Assembly (NCBI GenBank): GCA_015680685.1
Contig: MNCI01027477.1
Coordinates: 365,161 to 429,160, forward strand
Direction of reading: 5' to 3'
DNA length: 64,000 nucleotides
From: Gnetum montanum
Taxonomy: Eukaryota; Streptophyta; Gnetopsida; Gnetales; Gnetaceae
This document shows, piece by piece, positions 34,845-46,038 of the stretch. A program made the position numbers and the translations under genes. The notes below the pieces were generated by a model that did no database searches, was not told the origin of the DNA, and was given only the letters and a program-made list of their open reading frames with translations. Position 1 is the first letter of the stretch. Each line of letters begins with the position of its first letter.

Positions 34845-37153
34845 CAAATTCCATGCATTATTATTGAAAACAAAGGGTGGAATCATTGACTAACACTTTA
34901 GAATGATAACATAGTTACCATGTTAGCCCACAACAATAGTGAAAAACAAGTGTATGCCAAAGAAAGAGTAGGAGCCACTAAACCAAAATACATCCTATGG
35001 CTACTAATTAAGAACCAACAATTGTCTAAAACATGCATGGAAACATTTGAACCACTTACTAATTTCCAATCTAAAAATATGACTCCAACTAAGGACCTAA
35101 ACATGAAATTAATAACTCATAATCACACAACAAAAGGAAAAGAAAATAAATACTTAGGCAGTTAAAACTTAACTACCATCAAGATCACCTAGGATGATAA
35201 TTGAAAAGTTAAATCAATAAAGATGGTACATGGTCCACTTAGAGTGTACGATCCATGAGATCTAGGGAGCATCTTCCAAACACTCACTAATAAGTTTAGG
35301 CATGGAGAAGGTGCTTTAACCTAATTTGGAAATTAATAAGTGCTTTTTCATTTTTTGTTTTACAATTCTTTTTACTTTTCTTAATTTTTTGATACAATTC
35401 TTCCCATTCTTTATTACTTTTCATTTAGTAAATTTTTGGTATTCTTTTACATTTTTTAATTATTTAACATTTTTCATTATTTACATTTTTTTTCACAATT
35501 CTTACAATCTTTTTCATACTTTGTTTCCAAACCCTTTGTAAATAAGTTGAATACTAATAAGACACATTGAATAAAGGCAAAATGTAGTCCAATAAGGTGA
35601 AAATTCCTCTATGATATTAATTCATAAGGAACCAATTATTTGAATAGTCAGCCTAGACCATCCATCCATCCATTCCATTAAGAAGAGGTTTTTACCATGG
35701 CCATAATGATATTTTTTTCCTTCATACAACTAAGAATAAAATTATGATCATTACGCCTAGAAAGAAGAGTGAAGAACCAAGAGGGAATGTAAAGGTTGTG
35801 ACATCAAGGGGACTTGTGGATTCTTTTGGATTATTGTAGTGAGTTCTATCATGTTTCTAAGGTTGTATTATATCGTTGTAGATCTAACAAAAAATGTGAG
35901 TAGTGTAAAATAAGTGCTACCTTAAATGGTTAACATGGATAAAAATAAAAGAGAAAAAAATAATTTTCTAGGGATTCCACTGGAAGGACATGTTACCCAT
36001 GCCTAAAGGTAGATGGCTTCTTAGAAATCAAAAAAATAAAATAGAGTGCTTTGAATAAAACTCCTCCCTTGGACAATACACCAAGTAACAATATTCATTG
36101 CAACATTGATAGTCTTACAATTGTAATTCCAAGAAATGAAATGATGCAATGTCACTGGAATATGGTCTAGACTTGGTTGACATTTTGGACTTAAAGGCAA
36201 GTAATTACTTTAACCACTAATAAAACAGAAAAATTCATTATTCTTCTAGTAAGACACCTCACGTCCCAATTTCTGCAATCCCTTCTAAGTCCATCTCATC
36301 TCATTGTTTGAATAATCACAAGTTATGATTTTTGTAACATAGTGTTATTTTCCAAATTTGGTGGTCTTAACATGTGTTTTTTGCTAAAAAGCTATGCATT
36401 ACATTCAACTCCTTAAGTTCCTAAGGACACTTCTAGGTGTGGTTATACAAGGGCATTAAGGGTTCGAACTTGCTTTGGGGAGGATCCACTTATATAACTA
36501 TTATATCTTATACCTGCCAAGCAATTCCACATCATCTTGAACCTTTTAAACATTAATAAATACTTTCCATATCACTCATATTATCCATTCTAAAAATATG
36601 AATTCATTACCCTTCTTACTTGTCTAATAAAATTTCATAGCCTTATATTCCTTTTTTATAAACTTCAAATGTCAAACTTTTGACAAAAAATATGCATATT
36701 CCTATCATCAAAAGCCTCTGAGAAACCTTAAAACCTTTCAAACATCCAAAAAAATCATTTTTTCCCATCAAACCCTCATGAAAAGTGAAATTTATAGGCC
36801 TTTGATATCGGGTCATCAATATCAAGTTTGCGTTGATATCAGATCCTCAATGTGGGATCCCTGATATTGAGTCCCACAAAATCTATATATAGGCAAACAC
36901 TTAAAAAAATTTTCATCAATTTTCATTCCAACAAGGAAGAGTTTTTTAAATTCTCTTCTCTAATATGAGCTTTGACCTCCTAGCTTTCCCAAGCCCTAAC
37001 TTGATTGTTATCTCTTTGATTTTTGTGCTTTTTGAGCCTATTTGATAATAGAGTGCTCATCTTAGTCATGGGGGATGCTACTAAGAAAAATCTGAGCCAA
37101 TTTTTTGAAAAATTCCAACACCTAACACTTAATACCCAGAAGGTATCTTAAGG
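34845..37153 (+). other. Linker and spacer of element C, including the pol deletion joint
   Basis: To about 35300 a Gag-Pol linker is readable (KERVGATKPKYILW, KTCMETFEPLTNFQSK, then PLRVYD). A T-rich tract follows at 35330-35520. The conserved spacer blocks come next: GAAGAGGTTTTTACC (35687), GACATGTTACCCATGCCT (35987), the broken small ORF (36058-36250), CAAGGGCATTAAGGG and TTGGGGAGGATCC (36450-36492), a TATA box and TTAGTCATGGGGG (37062-37074). Confidence 0.65.
36884..36892 (+). promoter_or_regulatory. TATA-like box of the putative internal aORF promoter (C)
   Basis: TATATATAG within ACAAAATCTATATATAGGC, 270 nt before the leader-intron donor. Upstream (36805-36870) are several GATATC/TGATATTGAG motifs, like those before the TATA box of the family LTR. 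Confidence 0.45.
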
Positions 37154-37454
37154 GTAAGTATGAAATGAAAATTGAAATTTTAAAAGAATAATCACATATA
37201 TTAATGTCAAAACTCTCAAATAATGATCTTAAGAAACCATAACCATCAATATGAACCATATATACGAACAAAATAAACAATTTTGAGAGGTTATAAAGAG
37301 ATTAACACCTATGGGGTTACTTTCTTTTTGAAAATTTTCCTAACTCTACAATCCTAATAAACTAACTTAATGAAACTAAGGGTATGAGTAAGGTAAGGAA
37401 CCATTCAGAGTATATGAGAACACCTTAGTAATTTTAATCCTTCATTGATTGCAA
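37154..37454 (+). other. Putative leader intron before the aORF of element C
   Basis: The clear donor AAGG|GTAAGT opens a 301-nt interval that ends at ATG GTC CCA. The acceptor reads TTGATTGCAA where D has TTGATTCCAG, a single G-to-A change. Confidence 0.6.
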
Positions 37455-40207
37455 ATGGTCCCAAGGAGAGGAGAATCACAAGGAGGACCCTCACAAGGAG
37501 CAAAAAAATGACCAAGAGGCTAAGGTAGAGGCTATATTGGAGGAAAAGATAGAACATGGGAGTAGGAAACCCAATCATTTAGCATTCATTAAGAAACTCC
37601 TACTATGGGACAATCAGCCCAAGGAGAGGCAAAAGAACTACAAGTGCTAGAACAACACATCACTTTATCATAGAATTTCCTTCATGCCATCTAAAAAAGA
37701 TCCATCCTAACCATAGTCATTATGGAGATGAACTTTGGCCCATTCATGAAATTCATTCTTGAAGAAGTAAGGATGCAACTCCAGTCATCGTCACTATGGC
37801 CAACACTATCATAGAATGGTGAATGGTACCTTGGAAAGACCTATTAGTTTTGGCACAAAAAAAAGAGGGAACTACTATCAGTATTGAAGGAATCTCGGTT
37901 TCATTCTTAATCATGGAAATTGAAGAAGCTCTAAATATACCCTAAAAAGGAGGAAGGGTAGTACATCTGTCCACCTAATCAGATCCTGAAACCTAAAAAT
38001 TTTGGCTCAAATGGACATATGGAAAAGAAAATAAGTGTTATAATGAGCTAACTCTAGAAGAAATAATCTACTTCAAAATTGGTAATTATCACCTATTCCC
38101 AACAAAAGGACTCAATCAACTATCTAGTTATGTGGCTAGAAGAAGTACGATCTTGATGGACGAACATAATGTCAATCTCGCACAACTCTATTTTATGAAA
38201 ATTTAAAGGTAGTTTGAAGAAAGGAATGTAGGAAAACCAAGACTTCCATTTCCTTGCCTTATCAAGAAGCTATTCAAAAAATCCAAAATTCTATCATACA
38301 CTAATGATATTCCCAGGAGAGCCCAAAATGCTTCATACACTAAGTTTCTCAAATTGGCACCACCAAGGAAAGACCATGGTGAGAAGCAAAAATAAGAACA
38401 AGAATAAGAACAACAATATTAGTAGTAGTAATAACAACAAGAAAGGCCTAGCAACAAACAACAAGAGCAATAATAGCAACAATAGTAAGTTCCACCATTG
38501 TCATCATAAGATTATAGACCATTGATGAGTCATCTATAATAGATTGCAGAAACAATTAGCTAGGAAACAAGGGAGAAGGCCAATCCTTATAGATTTATTA
38601 ATAGTGTTGCCTGGTCCATAGTTTTAGCAAATCCAACAAGTGAAAAAATCTCATTTCAGCCAAGAGGTGAGGCACAATGGTCACAATAGATGTTTGGGAA
38701 TGCTACATCATTCCAAGTGGTGCTAGAAACTAGAGAAGGAGCCCCAATAGTGGGAATGTAACACAAAAATGCAACAGGAGCAACAAAAGTGATTATTGAT
38801 CATATCAAGAAATATTTCAATGTACATATTGTACCATTAACATATCTAACTATGCTCAGATATTAGTTAGAACCTCGATGACTTTTGCTAACTTTAAGGA
38901 TGTGCTTAATAGACTACTGCAAATTGGTCAAGTCATGACAACACTTTTTGACATCCAAAGTGATGTCACCTCAGTACAATCTAAACTTATCACTACCAAA
39001 TTAAATTTGGTCATGGTAGAGACAAGGGAAGAGGATGCATAAAATGAAATTCTTAGAATACAAGTAGAAATCACTGCTATGAGAGCTAAATGAAGGGATC
39101 CAACTTAATTTGTTATACCTAATGAAATAGAGTAGTTTAAAAAAGAGCAAATGAACCATCTAATTGAGTAGAATAAACAACTAGCAACATAGAAGGAGAA
39201 AGTAGTATGAAATGCCTTTATAGCCAAAGCAAAAACATACATACATGTTAAGGCACTTACTGTAGTCCAAGAAGAAAATAAACAACTTACTGTTCATAAT
39301 ATGAGGTTGACCACTATACAGAAGTAAAAAAAACATCTTAGATGAGAGCATCCACCAGTTAAGGAAACAACTAGTGAGAGTTAACTAGGATATGAGTTGT
39401 CGCATGAGAGAAAATAGAACCCTCTTTATAGAAGAGGTACATGCTATTCAATAGAAGTTTGCCATTGAAATTAGTGTGGCAAAATGAGGCAAACAAACAC
39501 TAGAGGCTTAAGGAACACTTCCATGATTAGGTGAGTATGTACAAGTAAATCAAGAAGAAAGAAATCCATATGGAAAAGGCTAGAATGAACTTAATTTCAA
39601 CACAAAATCCTAAATGGAAACCCATCCTAGATAGTTATGCCCTTGTCCATCAAGTTGAAATAAAGAATAAAGACCTACAGATTGAGAACCTAAAAGAGTA
39701 CATGTGGTTAGCTAACCTTCGTTATGCTAACCTAGCCATGTTAATAGTAGGTAGGTCCAGAAATGAGCTTGAACAACAAGTAGCAGCCACATATCCTTTA
39801 TATGAGAAGTATTTTAAGAATCAAAAAACTACCTTCAAGAAACTTCAAGTGGAAAACTCTAAACTAGAAGTAGTGAAGGTTAGCTACCAAGGAAAAAATA
39901 TGTAGCAACGAACCTAGCTAGAACATTATCAAACTACTGTGAATTATGAGAGAAGGCTAGAATGTTTAAGTAGAAGAGAGGGAAATTTGCAACTTGGTAT
40001 GTCAAAGCAAAATAGTTGTTTCCATAATTGTCATGCCCATGGGACATGCTAATTCTATCAAAAATTAGTTCATCAGAATGGACAATTCATGATCCTAGAA
40101 TGAAAGAGAAAAATATTCAAGTGCTCCTAAATCAATAAAAATTCTTGAAGCCTAATGACAAGGGGAAGTAACCAATGGAAGAGCCACTACCACCAAGAAC
40201 TACCTAA
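37455..40207 (+). pseudogene. Element C aORF: globular N-terminus plus coiled coil
   Basis: Begins MVPRRGESQGG. The N-terminal region is fragmentary (EMNFGPFMKF near 37728, PCLIKKLFK near 38255). A Gln/Asn-rich linker at 38390-38500 has several TAG codons in CAA/CAG runs. Coiled coil covers about 38880-39560. The segment at 39570-39905 is open and shows the conserved C-terminal block: PKWKPILDSYALVHQVEIK, KNKDLQIENLKEYMWLANLR and LAMLIVGRSRNELEQQ. PCPWDM (near 40044) and MEEPLPPRTT end at TAA 40205-40207, matching the B terminus. Confidence 0.75.
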
Positions 40208-40406
40208 ACTACATCAAGCTTCACCAGATTTTATTTTTTGTTAAAGTTGTCATGTCATGTGTTATTTTTTATAAACACCATTATGGCATTTAAGAGTCAT
40301 ATATATAGTAGTCAATGTCATGTAAATTCACCTTTCAATTTTGTAAGGAACTCTATCCTCATTTCATTTTAACTTGAGGATGAATTTTCAATTAGTCATG
40401 GAGGTA

Positions 40407-41282
40407 TGATAAATCATAATTTTTACTAGCTACGATATCAAGCATCTAATATCAGAGCTGCAATATTAGATCCCCAATATTAGGGCATAAGCTAAGATGT
40501 TAAATATTTGATATCATGGATGCATGCAAGCCTATGAATACAAGACTTAGGTGCAAAGTCCATGATCAATTTTCATTCCAACTTAGTGAAATTCTATCAG
40601 TTTGTATGCCTACAGTGTGAAGTTAAGTGATTGAACAAAGTCTTTATTCAAGTGAAATGTACTTGAGCACATTTCATGACCAGAAATGAAGATCAAGATT
40701 ACTTTGCATTATTATAGTATCACTTAGATTTTTTACTATTTAGTTTGGAATAATATTTACTATTTTCATTTAGCTTACTAATTATTATTTTCTTAGTTAC
40801 TATTTACTTTCCCATGAACATTACTTTTACTATTATTAAGTGAAATGGATACAACTGATTATGAGTGTTAAGTGTCATCATTTGGTAACCCAGTAGTATT
40901 ATCACTTGGTTCACTCATTAGCAAAATACTTGGTAATTCAGATAACAATTACATAAGTTCAAGGTATGAATAGAAAATTAGGAATGAATGTCTATTTCCT
41001 AGGCTAGACTAGATTCATTTATTGTTACTTAGATTTAGAAACCACTTCTTTTAGCTTATGTTCACTAGGAGTAATATGAGCCACACAACATCGATTATCA
41101 TACACCTCATTGTAAGTTAAGCCATATGCATCAATTTTACTAGCTCACGTGGGAAGACAATGATCATGAACTTAAATCACTTACTAGCATAATCACATTG
41201 CCTTATCTATGGAATTTAACTAGGTTATGCATGAACACTTGTATCTTGTATGGTTGAATGTTGGATTACTCCACCACTCATC
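40407..41282 (+). repeat. 3' LTR of C, also the left border of D (876 bp)
   Basis: Starts TGATAAATCAT after TTAGTCATGGAGGTA and ends CTCATCA. It resembles the B LTR but is diverged (TATGAATA near 40532 in place of TATAAATA). It is followed at once by D gag, with no PBS between. Confidence 0.85.
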
Positions 41283-41289
41283 ACCCAAT

Positions 41290-43000
41290 GAATCCACAAA
41301 GGAGTAGATGAGGAGAGATGTTTCCATGAAGATCAAACATGTACATAGTAAAGGAAAGTAGATCAAAACTCTTGTTATCATTAAAGAACTTGATGCTAAT
41401 GCATTCATTTCAAAGAAACTCCATCAAAATCCTAAGGAGTCTTAAAAAACACCTATCATTAGACTTGAGGAACCTATCAAAGCCCAAGTTCATTCTACTC
41501 TAGTAGAGACACATAATGGGGAGGTTACTAAGTCAAGGTATAAGGCCAAGGGTTCTTGCCAAATCCTACAAAGAATCATACAAGAGTCATGAAAGGAGAA
41601 AAAGATAATATCATTCTCCTACCACCTCTTTTGCCTCATCATGATCATTGGAGGACTTTGACAGAAGATGAAAAAAGTACTAGAACTATGATAGAGAAGA
41701 AAAGAGGACTCATGGCCATCATGAACAATATTTAAGACACTCTAATATAGAAGATGAAGAACATGAAGAAAGGAGACAAAGGGATTGAAAAGAGGATCAA
41801 GAGAAGTATGAGAACAAAAGAGTTCACTGCTACAATAGAGCATACAAATCTAACCATGATGATGAACCCCTTAAGAAACCTGAAGCATGATAAACATTTA
41901 GAAGGTTGTCCGCATACTAAGTAGGCACATGAGGGATAGTCGAATCAAATAGCTAGACATGAACAATATGCCAAGATTTGAAGGTGTCTATAATGTTAAT
42001 CCACATCATCACCTTCAAGCTTTTCACAATGCTTGTGCCCTCCAAAACATAAAAAGTTATTAGAAAAAATTGAAGTTGTTTTCTAAAATACTTTTGAAGG
42101 AGGTAGAGATCTAGTATAGGTCATTAGAACCTAAATCCATTAGATACTAGGGTACCATGCTTGAACTCTTTAACGACAAATACCAAACCTATTCACGGGT
42201 GTCAAACTTAAGAAGAAAAATCTAGGGATGGAAGCAAGTGACTCATGAGACCCTTGATGCTGCAATGGGTAGATACTATTCGCTATTACATAGATGCCTA
42301 GGCCATGGATTTCTTCCAAGGGAATAGCTTAGGCACATCGTAGATGGATTGCAAAGTAAACCCAGAGAGACCCTTAGTGTTTACATCCAAGGTAGGCCAT
42401 TAGAAATGATCATCCATCTTATTGAAAGGCTAAATGACCAAGTGAGAAAAGAGAAAGGTGAGCTAAGAAAAAGGAAATTAATTAAAGAGTACAATAGAGA
42501 TCCTTCAATCTGAAAGAGAGATGAACAAGTTTGTCACACACAAGAGGTGAAAACCTTAGACCAAGCTATCCAAAAAAATATTCTACTGATTTAGAGATCC
42601 ATAAATGATATTGCAACCAAGGTTAAGAAAATTTGGAATTCTATTTATGAAAAATTTACAACTACATTCAAAATTATGGAAAAAAGAATAGAGCAAGCCT
42701 TTAGAAAAGGCAAAGTTAAAAAGAAGATGAAAGAATTTGGACAAAATGGAAAAGTTGCTTCAATAGCTGAGTGTTCAAACACTAGCTTCATAGATGAGGA
42801 AGGTTGCACTATGTGTTAGTATGAACATCCTAAGGGATGTTTTCTGATCATGGCACATCTACAAGAATATATCTGAACACCCATGTGCATCCACCAACTG
42901 CTAATTCTTCAAGCCAACATCCAACTAATCCTTTACCACTAGTGCCACCACCTATTATGCAAGGGGAGTTGCTATCATAACCACAATAAAAAAAGCTACA
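41290..43000 (+). pseudogene. Element D gag (degenerate)
   Basis: KELDANAFISKKLHQNPKE near 41386, MKNMKKGDKGIEKRIK near 41757, LDMNNMPRFEGVYNVNPHHH near 41955, LFNDKYQTYSRVSNL near 42168, LHRCLGHGFLP near 42288. A zinc-knuckle remnant GCTMC, TAG, YEHPKGCF lies near 42814-42855; the last Cys is displaced by one residue. In the tail a block present in C (about 33790-34050) is missing. Confidence 0.8.
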
Positions 43001-43003
43001 AGC

Positions 43004-43618
43004 ATGATGAACATACAAATAGAGGATCTTACCAAAAACATTAAGGGCCAAATGAAGAAATGTCCTTTTTTGAGGACAATTTTAGAAAAGGCTAGTAGAA
43101 TTAGGACTTCATCGAGACCAACTTCTGCTACAATAGATTCTCTTACCAAAAACAAGCTTCCATCATCTTCAAACATAAGCATTTATACTATCATGCTTAC
43201 AAAAATTGTCACTAAATAGATCAAGGCAAGGCCACTACCAAAGAAGAGAATTAATCCAATAATTCCTTTAATTTATCTACAAGTAGCTAAAAATCTACCA
43301 TGTAAAGCTCTATTCAACTCAGGTTCTAAGGTAAATATATCTCTTATGATATATTTAAAGGAGTGCAATAGTAGGTTGGAGCTTGTAGATCAATTTTTCA
43401 CCAGTCCTTTGGGACTGATAGAAAATGTAATGACCATCGTTAGTGGGTGGTCCTATCCAATAGACTTCATAGTAATCAAAGTAAAGAACAATGACAAGGA
43501 ATTCCCAATTATCATGGGGAGGACATGGATTAGCATAATCAATGCTAAGTTAAATATGAGAGATTTATCCATTGAAATATCTAAAGAAGATATGCACAAA
43601 GCCATACATAGGCAGTGA
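43004..43618 (+). pseudogene. Element D protease relic
   Basis: ALFNSGSKVN (about 43306-43335) shows the active site with Asp changed to Asn. The open stretch 43346-43618 runs LELVDQFFTSPLGLIENV to FPIIMGRTWISIINAKLNM. No RT follows. Confidence 0.85.
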
Positions 43619-44644
43619 ATTCCATGCATGATTGCCAAAAACAAAGGATGAAATCATGGACTGACACTTTAGAATGATAACATAGTCATCATATTAGTCC
43701 ACAAAAATAGTGAAAAACAAGTGTGTACCAAAGAAAGAGTAGGAGCCACTAAACCAAATGACATCCTATGGCCACTAACTGAGAACCAAAAATCATCTAA
43801 AACATGCATGGAAACATTTGATCCACTTACCAATTTTCAATCTAAAATGATGACTCCAACTAAGGACCTAAACATGAAATTAATAAATCATAATAATAGA
43901 ACAAAAGGAAGAGAAAATAAAGACTTTGATGATTAAAACTTAACTACCATCAAGATCACCTGGGATGATAACCAAAAAGTTAAATCAATAAAGTTGGTAC
44001 GTGAACCACTTAGAGTGTATGATCTAGGAGCTCTAGGAAGCATCTTCTTAACACTCGTCCATGAGTTGAATCATGGGGGAGATGCCTTATCTTTATATCA
44101 GATTTAATAAGTACTTTTCCAATTTTTTGTTTTACAATTCCTTTTACTTTTTCTAATACTTTTATACAATTCTTCCCATTCTTTAATACTTTTCATTTCT
44201 TAATATTTTAACATTCTTTGACATTTTCCATTCTTTATACTTTTTCAAAACTCATACTATCTTTTTCATACTTTGTTTTGAAACCCTTTGTAAATAATTG
44301 TGGTTGTTGATAATACACATTACAAATAAAGGTAAGATGTAGTCCAATAAGGTGAAGATTTCTCTATGTTATCAAGTCATAGGGGACTGATTACTTGAAC
44401 CATTAGCCCACATCATCCATCCATCCATTCCATTAATAAGAGGTTCTTACCATGGCCATAATGACATTATTTTCCATCATACAACTAAGAATAAACTCAT
44501 GATCATTATGCCTAAATTGAAAAGTGAAGAACCAAGAGGGAATGTAAAGGGTATGACATGAAGGAGATTTGTGAATTCTTTTGGATTATTGTTGTAAGTT
44601 CTATCATGTTACTTTGTATTATATCCTTTTATATCTAACATGCA

Positions 44645-44905
44645 ATGAATAAAACTCTTTCCTTGGAAAATATGCCAAGTGATAATGCTCTTTGCAACAT
44701 TGATAGTCTCATAGTTGTAATTCCAAGAGATGAAACAATGCGATGTCATTGGAATGTGGTCTGGACTTGGTTTGAATCTTGGACAGAAAGGCTAGTGATT
44801 ACTTTAACTACTAATAAAACACAAGAATTTATTATGCCTATGGTAAGATACCTCATGTCCCAATTTTTGCAATCCCTTCCAAGTCCACCTCATCTCACTA
44901 TTTGA
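44645..44905 (+). other. Small spacer ORF with VVWTWFESW, copy D
   Basis: An 86-codon open stretch, counterpart of 22684-22887 in B. It contains CNIDSLIVVIPRDETMRC and NVVWTWFESW. Coding status unproven. Confidence 0.35.
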
Positions 44906-45473
44906 ATAATCATAACTTGTGGTTTTGTGTAACATAATGTTATTTTCTCAATTTGGTTATACTAATATGTGTGTTTTTCTAAATAGTTTTGTTACATTAA
45001 AATCCTTAAGCACCTAAGGACACTTCTAGGCATGGTTATAAAAGGGAATTAAGGGCTAGAGCCTACCTTGGGGAGGACTGACTTCTATAACTATTGTATC
45101 TTAAACCTACCAAGCAATTCCACATCATCTTAAAACTTCCAAACATCAATAAGCACTTCCCTTATCATTCATACTATCCATTTTAAAAATATGAATTCAT
45201 TACCCTTCTTACTTGTCAAATAAACTTTTGTAGTTAAATATTTCTTCTCTATAAACTTCCAATGATAAATTTTTGACAAAGAAATATGCATGTTTCTATC
45301 CAAGACCTCTAAGAAATCTTAAAATGTTCCAAACATCCAGTAGAATCAATTTTTCCCATTAGATCATCATGAAAAGTGAAATTCATAGGGCTTCGATATT
45401 GGATCACTAATATTGAGTTTGCATTGATATTGAATCCCCAATGTCAACTTCCATATATCATGTCCCACAAAAT

Positions 45474-45482
45474 CTATATATA
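45474..45482 (+). promoter_or_regulatory. TATA-like box of the putative internal aORF promoter (D)
   Basis: TATATATAG, 264 nt before the leader-intron donor, with reiterated GATATT/TGATATTG motifs at 45390-45440. Confidence 0.45.
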
Positions 45483-45737
45483 GACAAATACTTCAAAAAA
45501 ATTTCATCATTTTTCATTCCAAGAAGGGAGAGTTTCTCAAATTTTCTTCTCTAATCTAAGCTTTGACCTCCTAGCTTTCCCAAGCCCTAACGTGATCATT
45601 ATCACTTTACTTTTTATGCTTTTTAAACCTACTTGATCACAAAGTGCTCATCTTAGTCATGGGGGATGCTAGTGAGGAAAATTTGAGCGAATTTTTTGAA
45701 AAATTCTAACGCCTAATGCCTGAAAGATATCTTAAGG

Positions 45738-46038
45738 ATAAGTATAAAATAAAAATTGAAATTTTTAAAGAATAATCACACATATTAATGTTGGAAAACT
45801 CAAATACTGATCTTAAGGAACCATAACCATCAATATGAGCCATATATAAGTACAAATTAGATAATTGTAAGAGGTTATAAGGAGATTAACACCTATGAGA
45901 TTACTTTTTTGAAAATTTTTCTAACTTTGCAATCCTAATAAACTAAGAACTTAATGAAACTAAGGGTATGAATAAGATATGGAATCATTTAGAGTATATG
46001 AGAACACCTTAGTAATTTCAATCCTTCATTGATTCCAG
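45738..46038 (+). other. Putative leader intron before the aORF of element D
   Basis: 301 nt. The donor position reads AAGG|ATAAGT (one transition from GTAAGT as in C). The acceptor TTGATTCCAG is intact and directly precedes ATG GTC CCA. Confidence 0.6.

Larger units (their letters stand above)
32600..41282 (+). mobile_element. Element C: gag-PR-aORF retrotransposon lacking RT, RNase H and integrase
   Basis: Plus-strand element without a 5' LTR: gag, protease, a short linker, spacer, leader intron, aORF and a 3' LTR at 40407-41282. After the protease linker (to about 35300) the sequence passes directly into the T-rich spacer that in A follows integrase, so the pol domains are cleanly absent. 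D has the same architecture with the same joint. The 3' LTR also serves as the left border of D. Confidence 0.85.
43619..45737 (+). other. Linker and spacer of element D, including the pol deletion joint
   Basis: Same blocks as in C: KERVGATKPNDILWPLTENQ (43733), PLRVYDLGALGSIF (44004-44050), a T-rich tract (44110-44290), ATTAATAAGAGGTTCTTACC (44434), the small ORF (44645-44905), TTGGGGAGGACTG (45068), a TATA box at 45474 and TTAGTCATGGGGG (45653-45665). Confidence 0.65.

Noticed and set aside
35326-35541. 71-codon Phe-rich open frame
   Set aside because: T-rich spacer tract equivalent to 4860-5000 and 44110-44290; compositional artefact.
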